Below are positions 31,691 through 39,641 of a DNA stretch of 43,550 nt, in pieces; position 1 is the first letter of the stretch, and the number at the start of each line of letters is the position of its first letter. The notes below the pieces were generated by a model that was not told where the DNA came from, did not search any database, and saw only the letters and a program-made list of their open reading frames with translations. A program made the position numbers and the translations under genes. The DNA comes from Ruminococcus difficilis (GTDB lineage: Bacteria > Bacillota_A > Clostridia > Oscillospirales > Acutalibacteraceae): the NCBI RefSeq assembly GCF_016680995.1, contig NZ_JAEQMG010000083.1, positions 1 through 43,550 on the forward strand, read 5' to 3'.

Positions 31691-31862
31691 ATTGTAACCG
31701 TAACCTGTAACCGAAGATAAAAGACTTATATTTTTTAAGCTTTTCCCTTTTTCTATTATTCTTTTTCTTATTTGGTTACATAGTTACAAAGTTACAATCG
31801 TAAAGAATCATACTGTATATGCGACTTTGCGCCGTCGACCGACATGTAACCAAGTGTAACTC
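31691..31862. other. GTAAC-rich repeat region, candidate replication origin
   Basis: The 361-bp gap between xis and the VapE-type gene contains clustered GTAAC motifs: TTGTAACCGTAACCTGTAACC at 31692-31712 (three direct copies), GGTTACATAGTTACAAAGTTAC at 31774-31795 (three inverted copies), and ATGTAACCAAGTGTAAC at 31844-31860 (two). A very AT-rich tract (31725-31770) separates them. Iterons plus an AT-rich stretch beside a primase/helicase-type gene suggest an origin for the excised circle. The rest of the gap holds no gene. Confidence 0.45.
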
Positions 31863-31874
31863 AGTACCCCTTTA

Positions 31875-33203
31875 TCAGTCAAACGGCAGATCATCGTTGG
31901 AGGTAACTATCGCCTGATTCTTGACTCGCTCCCAGCCTTTCTGAACTCCGTACTTAGCATAGCGTTTTGCTCCCTTATGCACTCTCCATCCTTTGATCGT
32001 GCCGCTGGCGATGCCGGTGTTCATGATCTCGCAGATATCTCTGGTCTCCCATGGCTGCGGCTGATTAAGATTACCGAGTGCCTCAGCGTAGAGCATTTTG
32101 GAGCACACACGGTCGCCTATAAAGTCCTCCAAGAAAGCATATATCTGACCGGCAAGCGTGTCCTCTTGCATGAAGTCCTGCTGCGTTTCTCTGAGCTCCT
32201 TGTCCAGCTCCGTGCTGAAGGTCAGCTTGTAATCACCGTTTTTATAAATCACCATCGCCTCCGCCCATAGCTGATTGATATAGGCTCTGGACGATTTCTC
32301 GTCTGCAAGAATATGTACCTCTGCAAGCTCCGGATATACATTGACGGGAATGAACCTTCGGTTCCCTGTCCGATCCCGCGGCAGGAAGTCCTGACGATTG
32401 GTTGTACCCGCAAACACGCATTGGCGAAGCCTGTCCGCCGGATGGGTCTCATACGGTACCTTATAGGTCTCCTTCTGTCGGCTGAGAAAGGATTTGATTT
32501 CCTCAATGCTTTTGGCGTTCGCTGTGGCGATCATCTCGGACATCTCTATGATCCAGTGACCTTGCAGCTTGCGGTAGACGTTCTCGTCATCGAGCTTTCG
32601 CAGGTCGTCCGAGAACCATTCGTCCCTGATTGCCATGAAGCGGAAGAATGTCGACTTGCCCGCGCCCTGACCGCCGACCAAACAGAGCATTGTTTCAAAC
32701 TTACATCCCGGCTCAAACACCCTTTTGATCGCGCCAATCATGAAGAGCTTAAGCGCCTCATAGGTATAGTCGCTCTCGCCGCTTCCGAGAAAATGATGCA
32801 GCGCATACCTGATTCTCTCCGTGCCGTCCCATTTCAGGCTGTTCAGATGATCCTGTATCGGGTGATAACGGTTCTCGCTCGATACGATATCGAGAGCTTT
32901 GAGGATCTTTTTCTCATTAGACAGGCTGTATACCTGTTCGAGATACCAGAGCAGATAGTTCATCTCCGTGTCGTTGATGACCTTGCTGCGGCAAGTCCAC
33001 GGCAGCGGCGTGAAGAGATCGATCCGCTCCGTAAGGAGATTGCGCCGGAATTTGCCGCGCAGATCGGGATCGAAGCTCAACGCCATGATACAGTTCTGAA
33101 AGCTGTTTTTGATCTCTCCGTTTTTGTATCTCTCCAAGGACTTTCTGATTTCCTCGGAGGTTTGAGGGAACTGTGTTGTTTTGTTATCGTTTGAATCGGT
33201 CGT
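31875..33203 (-). CDS. VapE/VirE-family P-loop ATPase of the mobile element
   Basis: This protein of up to 442 aa belongs to the virulence-associated E group, the helicase-like ATPases of satellite phages and mobilizable elements. It has Walker A GGQGAGKSTFF, an acidic strand GHWIIEMSEM, and the hallmark GTTNRQDFLPRDRTGNRRF. Full-length relatives often carry an N-terminal primase that is absent here. The start is a problem: the only standard codon is TTG at 33137, without a ribosome site, while a perfect AAGGAGGAGG (33221-33212) is followed at the ideal distance by ACG at 33203, in frame. I give 33203; the smallest version is 31875-33137. It starts after the relaxase stop codon. Confidence 0.85.
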   Translation of the reverse strand, partial: TTDSNDNKTTQFPQTSEEIRKSLERYKNGEIKNSFQNCIMALSFDPDLRGKFRRNLLTERIDLFTPLPWTCRSKVINDTEMNYLLWYLEQVYSLSNEKKILKALDIVSSENRYHPIQDHLNSLKWDGTERIRYALHHFLGSGESDYTYEALKLFMIGAIKRVFEPGCKFETMLCLVGGQGAGKSTFFRFMAIRDEWFSDDLRKLDDENVYRKLQGHWIIEMSEMIATANAKSIEEIKSFLSRQKETYKVPYETHPADRLRQCVFAGTTNRQDFLPRDRTGNRRFIPVNVYPELAEVHILADEKSSRAYINQLWAEAMVIYKNGDYKLTFSTELDKELRETQQDFMQEDTLAGQIYAFLEDFIGDRVCSKMLYAEALGNLNQPQPWETRDICEIMNTGIASGTIKGWRVHKGAKRYAKYGVQKGWERVKNQAIVTSNDDLPFD

Positions 33204-33219
33204 GTTTTTTACCTCCTCC

Positions 33220-34698
33220 TTATCTTTCGATAACCCCTTTATATTGCGTTTGTTGTTTAGGCTCGCGGTCGTTGATAACGCGGCTGACTTGGTACTGTAC
33301 CTGACGCAGCTTTGCCAAATCTTCTTTCAGTGGCTTGTACTGTTCTCTCAGCCCGGCGTATTCCGTTTTGAGATCGTTACACTCTCGTTGCCAAGCTTTG
33401 ACATTGATCGGCTTGTCGCCGAGTTCTTCCCTCAGCACACGGCGGACAGCGTAGAATTGACGCAGTTCGGAATCGTGATTGCTTTTAAACTTCTCGCGTT
33501 GTTTCTTCCATTTGATACCGTCCAGCTCGTTATGAATCGGCTTTAGTCGGTAATAGATCTCAGCGCTGCGGATCAGCTCACGGAGTTGCTCCATGCGTTT
33601 TGATTTAGCTTTCATGCTGTCTTTTAAAGATTCAAACGAAGCGTCCAAAGCAGATAACCGCGATTCCAGTTCCTCTACTGTCAAAAGGTCATTGTCGCGC
33701 AGATAGTTGATGACTTCTGTCATCTTTTTCAGATTTCCGACCTTACCTTTTTGACTATATGCGCCTGAACTCCGCTTGACGTAATAGTCCGTCAGAAGAT
33801 CAACGAGATTCGGCGTTTGCGGTTTTGATAACTCCTCCCTGACCTCCGAGAGCCATGAGAACAGACTTTTGATTTTCTTTGTGACGTCGTGTATCAGGAG
33901 GTTGGTCGCTTTGATCCAGCGGTTCAGCTCACCCTTATCGGTTTTGACCCCTTTCGCCTCCATCTGTCGGGCGGTCGGACCCTCATGGATGGTCGGGATC
34001 AGATTGATCCCCTGCCGCTCATACGAGCGGTGGTCGATTCGGACGTTCAAGCCCTTCCGTTCAAGGGCGCCGTTTACCATCTCACACCAAGCCTTACGCC
34101 AAGCTTCTAAGGTCTCGGGGCAGTGCCAGTCGGTGGTCGCTACAGCGTTGAACCTCGGCTTGCCACTGCTATCCAAAACAGGATCGCCGTTCTCGTCCAC
34201 CAAGTATTCCCGCTTTTGCTTTTGTCCCCAAGTGCCGTCGGGATTGATTGGACGCATAGTTGTCAGAACATGGAAATGCGGATTGGGAATGCCTCCGTCC
34301 CCCTTGTCCGGCTGATGGATCGCGAGATCGGCAATCATACCCTTGTCAACGAAATTCCTCTGTACAAACTTTCTTGCCAAATCGATGTTCTCCTCCATCG
34401 TCAGTTCGTTTTGCAGGGCGATATCGAAGCTGTATGCAAGCTGAGCTTTCTTGTGCCGTTCCGCGTGTTCGACGGCGTTCCATAAGGTCTCCCGATCCCG
34501 ATACTCGGGCGGAGCGTGCGGTGGCAAAATGATCTCGGAATAGATCACGCCCCCTTTCCTTGTATAGTCGCTGTACTCGCCGTAGTAATCGCTGTAAAGC
34601 TTTTCACCGGCGCGGTAGGCAGCCGCAGCGATAGCGCTTTGACCGGCGCTGCGCTTGATTTGCTTGACGCAGAAATGATACAGTGCGATCTCAGTCAC
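33220..34698 (-). CDS. MobA/MobL-family relaxase
   Basis: This 492-aa MobQ-type relaxase nicks oriT and leads the single strand into a recipient, using another element's transfer machinery. The relaxase domain spans about 1-230: MTEIALYHFCVKQIKRSAGQSAIAAAAYRAGEKL at the start with Tyr28, IADLAIHQPDKG, and the metal-binding PNPHFHVLTTMRP. A long Lys/Glu-rich helical region follows (about 260-470), likely coiled. The start is GTG, overlapping the stop of the upstream gene by eight bases. No type IV secretion genes are present, so the element is mobilizable rather than conjugative. Confidence 0.95.
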   Translation of the reverse strand: MTEIALYHFCVKQIKRSAGQSAIAAAAYRAGEKLYSDYYGEYSDYTRKGGVIYSEIILPPHAPPEYRDRETLWNAVEHAERHKKAQLAYSFDIALQNELTMEENIDLARKFVQRNFVDKGMIADLAIHQPDKGDGGIPNPHFHVLTTMRPINPDGTWGQKQKREYLVDENGDPVLDSSGKPRFNAVATTDWHCPETLEAWRKAWCEMVNGALERKGLNVRIDHRSYERQGINLIPTIHEGPTARQMEAKGVKTDKGELNRWIKATNLLIHDVTKKIKSLFSWLSEVREELSKPQTPNLVDLLTDYYVKRSSGAYSQKGKVGNLKKMTEVINYLRDNDLLTVEELESRLSALDASFESLKDSMKAKSKRMEQLRELIRSAEIYYRLKPIHNELDGIKWKKQREKFKSNHDSELRQFYAVRRVLREELGDKPINVKAWQRECNDLKTEYAGLREQYKPLKEDLAKLRQVQYQVSRVINDREPKQQTQYKGVIER

Positions 34699-34996
34699 CG
34701 TCCTCGATGATACGATACTTCTCAGTGACTTTCTCCACCAGTTCTTGAACAGAGTCTAATTGATAGATCTGCTCTACCAGCGAATAAAAATCTTCCTGAG
34801 ATAAGTATTCGGTGTCCGGCATGACGGTCTCGACCGCAACACCTTTGAGTATCAAGCGTTTGTTACGCTGCTTGCGCTGCGCCTTCTTTAGGTAGGACGC
34901 ACGGTTTTGCAGTCGGGTCAGCTTATGCTGTTCCTGTTCGAGCTTTTGCTCGGTTGTTTCGCATTGTTTTTTCAATGCTTTTGTTTTGGTTTTCAG
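34691..34996 (-). CDS. DUF3847-like mobilization accessory protein
   Basis: A protein of about 101 aa with a coiled-coil N-terminus (KTKALKKQCETTEQKLEQEQ...LQNRASYLKKAQRKQR) and a conserved-looking C-terminus (LILKGVAVETVMPDTEYLSQEDFYSLVEQI). It resembles the small proteins encoded just before MobA/MobL relaxases (DUF3847, from memory), probably an oriT-binding helper. The open frame extends to an ATG at 35104 without a ribosome site. A good AAGGAG (35011-35006) points instead to CTG at 34996, in frame and nine bases away. The stop overlaps the relaxase start. Confidence 0.75.
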   Translation of the reverse strand: MKTKTKALKKQCETTEQKLEQEQHKLTRLQNRASYLKKAQRKQRNKRLILKGVAVETVMPDTEYLSQEDFYSLVEQIYQLDSVQELVEKVTEKYRIIEDGD

Positions 34997-35101
34997 ATTA
35001 TCACTCTCCTTTGGGTTTTGGGTTAGCCGCATACGCGGCGCAAGGGTTCCCTTGTACGGAGCTGTGCGAACGAAATAATCGCCTCGCAGAGCGCACATAC
35101 A

Positions 35102-35139
35102 CATGATGTATAGAAGTGCGCCCTTGTCACATACAAGGG
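35102..35139 (+). other. Origin of transfer (oriT) with IncQ/MobQ-type nic motif
   Basis: AAGTGCGCCCTT at 35114-35125 matches the nic region shared by IncQ and Gram-positive MobQ elements such as pIP501 (known family motif), where cleavage falls between GCG and CCCT. ATACA/TGTAT arms lie just upstream and a CCCTTGT/ACAAGGG hairpin just downstream (35121-35139). It lies directly upstream of the relaxase genes. A further CAAGGGTTCCCTTG palindrome is at 35041-35054. Confidence 0.75.
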
Positions 35140-35341
35140 ATAAAGATTGTTTTGCCGCTCTACCCGGGAGCCGTTATCCTGCCCCCCTGCTTTGAGGGGC
35201 GTATCCCGGCATTGGTGCGCTGAATGCGGTACTTCGCCTGCCGGTCATATCCTCCCGGACGGTCATTCAGTTGTGAATGCAGTCCGGTGAAGAACCACTG
35301 TCTCTATTCTACTCACAAAGTACAAAAATCCGGAAATCTTG

Positions 35342-35408
35342 CCAAATTTGCAACTTTTTTTGCGTTCGACTTTTTTCGATTAACAAATCTGCAATTCCGA
35401 AGTATCAT
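35342..35408 (+). promoter_or_regulatory. Promoter and candidate operators of the element's HTH regulator
   Basis: TTAACA (35380-35385) and TATCAT (35403-35408) are 17 bp apart. CAAATTTGCAA at 35343-35353 and CAAATCTGCAA at 35384-35394 are near-identical repeats, the second covering the -35/spacer. They are plausible binding sites for the regulator itself. The rest of the gap back to oriT (35140-35340) has GC-rich inverted repeats but no gene. Confidence 0.45.
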
Positions 35409-35439
35409 AAAATCGAAAAAATACGAGGAGGCGTATATT

Positions 35440-36231
35440 ATGCCATTATTACCTGGGACGCCCGGAGAACGGATCTCCGATCTGTGCAACGGCAGACATA
35501 TCTCGCAAAAGGAATTGGCTAAGAGGATCGGCGTATCCGCTCCGCAATTGAGCCGTATCGTCAGCGGAGAAACAAAGACGCTCAGCAGCGATATCCTGAT
35601 CGCCGTCGCCAAAGAGTTCAAGGTATCCACCGATTACATACTGGGATTATCCGAAGTCAGCACCAGAAAAAGCTATGATATATTTGAGTTAGGATTTTCC
35701 GAAGGAGCCGCAAAGGGTCTTGTGACCAAAGCGGTTGATATGGAGATCCTCAACCGCCTGTTGGAGCACAAGAGTTTTCCTAAGTTGACGAACCTGATCC
35801 GTATCTACTTCAAGGATACGGCGAAGGCTGGGATCATGGCGCGCAATCAGATCATCAATATGGCGACAGCTTTCTTATCTGATTTTGTCAAAGAGCATCC
35901 TGACAAGCGAGCGGAGGTGCGAGAGGATCTGCAGTTCATGAGCGCACAAAAGCTCGGCGAGCATGAGGCGGAGATGGAAAAGATCAAGAGTGTGTTTCTT
36001 GCGATCCTGCGGAACATAAAAAAGGACATAGACAACGGAAAGCAGCCCGAAAAGACTGCCTCCGCCGCTATGATCCAAGCAATTCAAGATGAAATAAGGG
36101 AGCGCGATCCAAAGACGCTCACAAAAGACGATGTCACTGAAATCGTCGTCAACCAGCTCGGTTTGGTTGCTCCGATGAGTGAGAAAACCACCGGTCTATT
36201 TAGAAAGCTATTAAAGGGAATGATGAAATAG
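35440..36231 (+). CDS. XRE-family HTH regulator of the mobile element
   Basis: This 263-aa protein has a Cro/C1 helix-turn-helix at about 8-66 (QKELAKRIGVSAPQLSRIVSGETKTLSSDILIAVAKEFKVSTDYILGL). A mostly helical C-terminal region of about 190 residues has no family I recognise. It is transcribed away from the mobilization genes and probably controls excision or transfer. The ATG at 35440 follows GAGGAGG by eight bases; the frame is open upstream but that part is non-coding in character. Confidence 0.85.
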   Translation: MPLLPGTPGERISDLCNGRHISQKELAKRIGVSAPQLSRIVSGETKTLSSDILIAVAKEFKVSTDYILGLSEVSTRKSYDIFELGFSEGAAKGLVTKAVDMEILNRLLEHKSFPKLTNLIRIYFKDTAKAGIMARNQIINMATAFLSDFVKEHPDKRAEVREDLQFMSAQKLGEHEAEMEKIKSVFLAILRNIKKDIDNGKQPEKTASAAMIQAIQDEIRERDPKTLTKDDVTEIVVNQLGLVAPMSEKTTGLFRKLLKGMMK

Positions 36232-36269
36232 CTAAGCAAAAAGGAAAAGTTAAGATAAAAAGATAATAC

Positions 36270-36317
36270 AAAGAAACAACCAGCCAGAGCATTTATCTGA
36301 CTGGTTGTTTCTTTCAT
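36270..36317. terminator. Strong bidirectional terminator after the HTH regulator
   Basis: AAAGAAACAACCAG (36270-36283) pairs perfectly with CTGGTTGTTTCTTT (36301-36314), with a further CAGA/TCTG pair inside. It separates the element backbone from the AT-rich defence island. From here to 36525 I see only AT-rich sequence and the promoter below. Confidence 0.9.
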
Positions 36318-36445
36318 TATTATCTTAATTGCAAGCTTATTATTAATCATGGAATAATCTTTATCAATGCAAAAATGAGACTTGATCAATTATCTTTCTT
36401 CGTTATTAAATCGTATAAATGATTATAATTCGGCAAATTTCGGTA

Positions 36446-36483
36446 TTGATATGCTTGATATTTATCATTCTATATGTTAGTAT
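36446..36483 (+). promoter_or_regulatory. Promoter(s) of the restriction-modification operon
   Basis: Two overlapping candidates: TTGATA (36446-36451)/TCTATA (36469-36474) and TTGATA (36455-36460)/TAGTAT (36478-36483), both with 17-bp spacers, about 45-55 bp before the first ATG. The AT-rich sequence makes chance matches possible. Confidence 0.45.
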
Positions 36484-36525
36484 TACTTATATGATTGTAT
36501 TCTAATTGAAAAGTGGGGGGCAAAT

Positions 36526-36738
36526 ATGGAAATGACAAATGAAACGATCGAACGATGGTACTCAATGAATGAGATGTGCAGCTATTTGGGAATCACCCGT
36601 GACACTTGCCTAACATGGATTGAGAAGCGCGGTATGCCAGGAGTGAAGATTGGTCGTACATGGAAATTCAAAATTAGTGATGTTGATAAATGGATGCTTT
36701 CTAAGGCTGTTACAAATACTGCTAAAGAGGAGAACTAA
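36526..36738 (+). CDS. Small HTH DNA-binding protein heading the R-M operon
   Basis: This 70-aa protein is one MerR/excisionase-type winged helix (HTH_17 type): YSMNEMCSYLGITRDTCLTW, then IEKRGMPGVKIGRTWKFKISDVDKWM. It is not the Xre-type controller usual in restriction-modification loci. Its place two bases before the endonuclease gene suggests it times restriction relative to methylation; this is inferred. A recombination directionality role is an alternative. ATG follows GGGGGG; a second ATG two codons later is possible. Confidence 0.85.
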   Translation: MEMTNETIERWYSMNEMCSYLGITRDTCLTWIEKRGMPGVKIGRTWKFKISDVDKWMLSKAVTNTAKEEN

Positions 36739-36740
36739 GT

Positions 36741-37598
36741 ATGAATATCATCAATGCCATCATTAATCTTATAAATGCTGTTTCGACTAATATTGAAACT
36801 TTTACTGAAGGTAATAACAGAGCTAATAACATGGGTGAAGGGCTTGAAAACTATGTTAGAGATCTGTTTGCAGATTCTTTATCTGAAGCCAATCCAAACA
36901 ATAAAAGGGTTAAGCTCAATCAAGCTTTTTCCTACCTTGGATCAAAGAATTTTTCACCAGATGGTATGTTGCGTTGTGGCGATGCAATTGAAATAAAGAA
37001 AATTGAAAGTAAAACCTCTGATATCGCTTTAAACAGCAGCTATCCTAAACAAAAAATAAAGAAGAGCGATCCCAGGGTTGCAACTGCTTGCAAAAACGCT
37101 CGTGGAGATAGTGATTGGATAGAAAGAGACATTATCTATGCAGTTGGATATGTCCCTAATAACACAAGAAACCTAAAAATGCTCGGGATGGTTTACGGAA
37201 CCGAGTATTGTGCCGCTTCGGATTTATATGAATCAATATTTACGACTGTTAAAGATAAAATTGCTGAGATACCAGAGTTCGATTTTACAGAGACAAGGGA
37301 ACTAGCCCATATGAATGGAATAGATCCATTGGAAAGAACATATTGGAGAGCTAGAAGCATGTGGGGAATTAAAAATCCTTGGAAAGCTTTCAATGATGTA
37401 TACCATTACGATGATTCAAAAGAATTTTCATTTATGTGTATCATTAATAACGAAAAGTGGTCATCTTTTACTAACATAGAAGAATTGATTGAATTATCTC
37501 AAAGTGATGATCGTTTGACGATCTCCGATATACAAGTACCAAATCCTGACAATGCAGCTGATTTGGTTGATGCAAAACTAATCTCATTCAGTTATTAA
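36741..37598 (+). CDS. NgoPII-family type II restriction endonuclease
   Basis: This 285-aa protein matches the NgoPII endonuclease family along its length, as I recall it: MNIINAIINLINAV with NRANNMGEGLENYVRDLF near the start, MWGIKNPWKAFNDVY late, and INNEKWSSF. The catalytic PD-(D/E)xK core is SPDGMLRCGDAIEIKK (about 72-90, acidic residue plus ExK). R.NgoPII cuts GGCC (known for the founding member); the same site here is inferred. It is the second gene of the operon, 15 bases before a methyltransferase whose closest known relatives also modify GGCC. Base composition is AT-rich compared with the chromosome. Confidence 0.93.
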   Translation: MNIINAIINLINAVSTNIETFTEGNNRANNMGEGLENYVRDLFADSLSEANPNNKRVKLNQAFSYLGSKNFSPDGMLRCGDAIEIKKIESKTSDIALNSSYPKQKIKKSDPRVATACKNARGDSDWIERDIIYAVGYVPNNTRNLKMLGMVYGTEYCAASDLYESIFTTVKDKIAEIPEFDFTETRELAHMNGIDPLERTYWRARSMWGIKNPWKAFNDVYHYDDSKEFSFMCIINNEKWSSFTNIEELIELSQSDDRLTISDIQVPNPDNAADLVDAKLISFSY

Positions 37599-37613
37599 GG
37601 AGAGAATTGAGAA

Positions 37614-39641
37614 ATGAATATTATCAGTTTATTCACCGGCTGTGGCGGTCTTGATCTCGGCTTTGAAAAAGCGGGATTTGACATTCCGGTCGCGAATGAA
37701 TTTGACCCGACGATATATGAAACTTTTAAGGTTAATCATCCTAAAACGCATCTTGTTGAGGGAGATGTTCGCAAAATAACAAAAGAAGATATTGCTCCTT
37801 ACATAAACGGCGAAGTTGACGGAATTATAGGCGGTCCTCCCTGTCAGTCGTGGTCTGAAGCAGGATCTCTTAAGGGTATTGAAGATTTGAGAGGTCAGCT
37901 GTTCTTTGATTATATAAGAATACTTAAAGAGTTCAAACCTAAATTCTTCCTCGCTGAAAATGTTAGTGGTATGCTTGCAAACAGGCACAATGAGGCGGTA
38001 CAAAACATTTTTAATCTTTTTGAAAACGCAGGTTATAATGTATCCTTGACTATGGTTAACGCAAAGGATTATGGTGTAGCCGAAGAACGGAGAAGAGTAT
38101 TTTATATAGGTTTCAGAAAAGACCTGAATATTGAGTTTAGATTTCCTAAAGGCTCGACAGAAAATGACGCCGATAAAAGAACTCTTAGAGATATTATTTG
38201 GGATCTTCAATTTACTGCAGTTCCTTCAAGTAAAGGCAATCATCATAATCCAAATGCGATCAATAACAACGAATACTATACAGGGGCGTTTTCTCCGATT
38301 TTCATGAGTCGAAATCGCGTCAAGTCATGGGATGAACAAGCATTTACAGTTCAAGCCTCCGGTCGTCAATGTCAGTTGCATCCTCAAGCTCCCAAGATGG
38401 AAAAAATCGGAGAAAACGAGTGCCGATTTGTCGAAGGATACGAGCACCTATACCGGAGAATGACTGTTCGTGAAGTAGCCAGAATACAAGGCTTTCCGGA
38501 TGATTTTAAATTCATTTACGAGAATACGAATGATGCGTATAAAATGATTGGTAACGCAGTTCCTGTGAATCTCGCTTATGAAATAGCTATTGCTATTAAA
38601 ATGTTTCTCAATGGTGAAGGTGAAAAGGTAATAGGAATTGATGAGAAGTATAAAGACAAAATGAAATCGAGGACTAGAATAATGAGTACAAGTAGTAACG
38701 ATCAAGGTCGCGCATATGAATATGCATGGATAAACGCATTAGACCGTGCGTTAAGTAAAACAAGAAATACGATTATAGTGTCTAATTCAAGCCTTGAGGC
38801 AAATAAACGTGCATGGGATAAAATGCCTGAAAGCATGAAAGATACCTTCATTACTTCTGCTGATGCAGCTATTGAAACTGTATTAGAATTAGAACCACGT
38901 ATGGTAGAAAATGATAATGGTGTTCTGATACTTGAGTCACAAAAAGATAATGCTGGAACTACAGGAGATGTAAGGGATATTGTCATAAAAAGAGATAATA
39001 TCAGTTGGGAAATAGGTCTCAGTATCAAACACAATCATGAGGCAGTTAAGCACAGCAGGCTGAGTCATAGACTAGACTTTGGCAAAGAGTGGTTTAATAT
39101 ACCCTGTACTCAACAGTATTGGGATGCTGTTAAACCCATTTTTGACATGTTGAAATCAGAAAAGAATAAAGGAACTAAATGGTCTGAAATTGCAGATAAA
39201 GACGATGCTGTTTATGTTCCATTACTGAATGCATTTATGGATGAAGTTAATAGAGCATATGCTGCTGATGCAACAATGCCTCGTAAAATGGTTGAATACT
39301 TGATTGGAATAAACGACTATTATAAAGTGGTGAGTCATGATAACCAGCGATTAACTATGATTCACTCATTCAATGTTCACGGTACATTAAACCGACCAAG
39401 TAGCGTTAAAGTATCGGCAATATCTGTACCCCTAGTACAACTGCCTACTGAATTAGTCACCATGCGCTTTAAGACTAATAGTACAAATACTGTTGAGATG
39501 TATTTGAACAATGGATGGCAACTTAGCTTTAGAATCCATAATGCAAGCTCTAAAGTTGAGCCGAGCCTGAAATTTGACGTTCAGTTTATAGGAATGCCAT
39601 CAACTATAATCACTATCAACTGTTCATGGAAAAAACAGTAG
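37614..39641 (+). CDS. Fused M.HaeIII-like methyltransferase / R.HaeIII-like endonuclease
   Basis: One 675-aa frame joins two enzymes. Residues 1-330 are a cytosine-C5 methyltransferase: [34 protein letters not shown] (nucleophile Cys77), [27 protein letters not shown], the target region [30 protein letters not shown], and [13 protein letters not shown]. It follows M.HaeIII closely. After a short charged linker (335-356), residues 357-675 match the HaeIII endonuclease: [41 protein letters not shown], and [12 protein letters not shown] at the end. HaeIII enzymes recognise GGCC and normally are two proteins. An internal ATG at 38682 with GAGG nine bases before could yield the endonuclease alone. 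ATG follows AAGGAGAGAATTGAGAA. Confidence 0.95.
   Translation: MNIISLFTGCGGLDLGFEKAGFDIPVANEFDPTIYETFKVNHPKTHLVEGDVRKITKEDIAPYINGEVDGIIGGPPCQSWSEAGSLKGIEDLRGQLFFDYIRILKEFKPKFFLAENVSGMLANRHNEAVQNIFNLFENAGYNVSLTMVNAKDYGVAEERRRVFYIGFRKDLNIEFRFPKGSTENDADKRTLRDIIWDLQFTAVPSSKGNHHNPNAINNNEYYTGAFSPIFMSRNRVKSWDEQAFTVQASGRQCQLHPQAPKMEKIGENECRFVEGYEHLYRRMTVREVARIQGFPDDFKFIYENTNDAYKMIGNAVPVNLAYEIAIAIKMFLNGEGEKVIGIDEKYKDKMKSRTRIMSTSSNDQGRAYEYAWINALDRALSKTRNTIIVSNSSLEANKRAWDKMPESMKDTFITSADAAIETVLELEPRMVENDNGVLILESQKDNAGTTGDVRDIVIKRDNISWEIGLSIKHNHEAVKHSRLSHRLDFGKEWFNIPCTQQYWDAVKPIFDMLKSEKNKGTKWSEIADKDDAVYVPLLNAFMDEVNRAYAADATMPRKMVEYLIGINDYYKVVSHDNQRLTMIHSFNVHGTLNRPSSVKVSAISVPLVQLPTELVTMRFKTNSTNTVEMYLNNGWQLSFRIHNASSKVEPSLKFDVQFIGMPSTIITINCSWKKQ
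38669..38684 (+). promoter_or_regulatory. Internal ribosome site at the methyltransferase/endonuclease junction
   Basis: GAGG at 38669-38672 lies nine bases before ATG at 38682, exactly where the HaeIII-like domain begins ([16 protein letters not shown]). It suggests the endonuclease was once, or still is, also translated separately. Confidence 0.5.

Noticed and set aside
31691..31862. CRISPR-like array
   Set aside because: The GTAAC motifs are five bases long, unevenly spaced and in both orientations, with no repeat-spacer periodicity and no cas genes.
35140..35340. tRNA gene as an attachment site near the element
   Set aside because: GC-rich inverted repeats are present, but no cloverleaf or TTCGA-type T-loop could be drawn.
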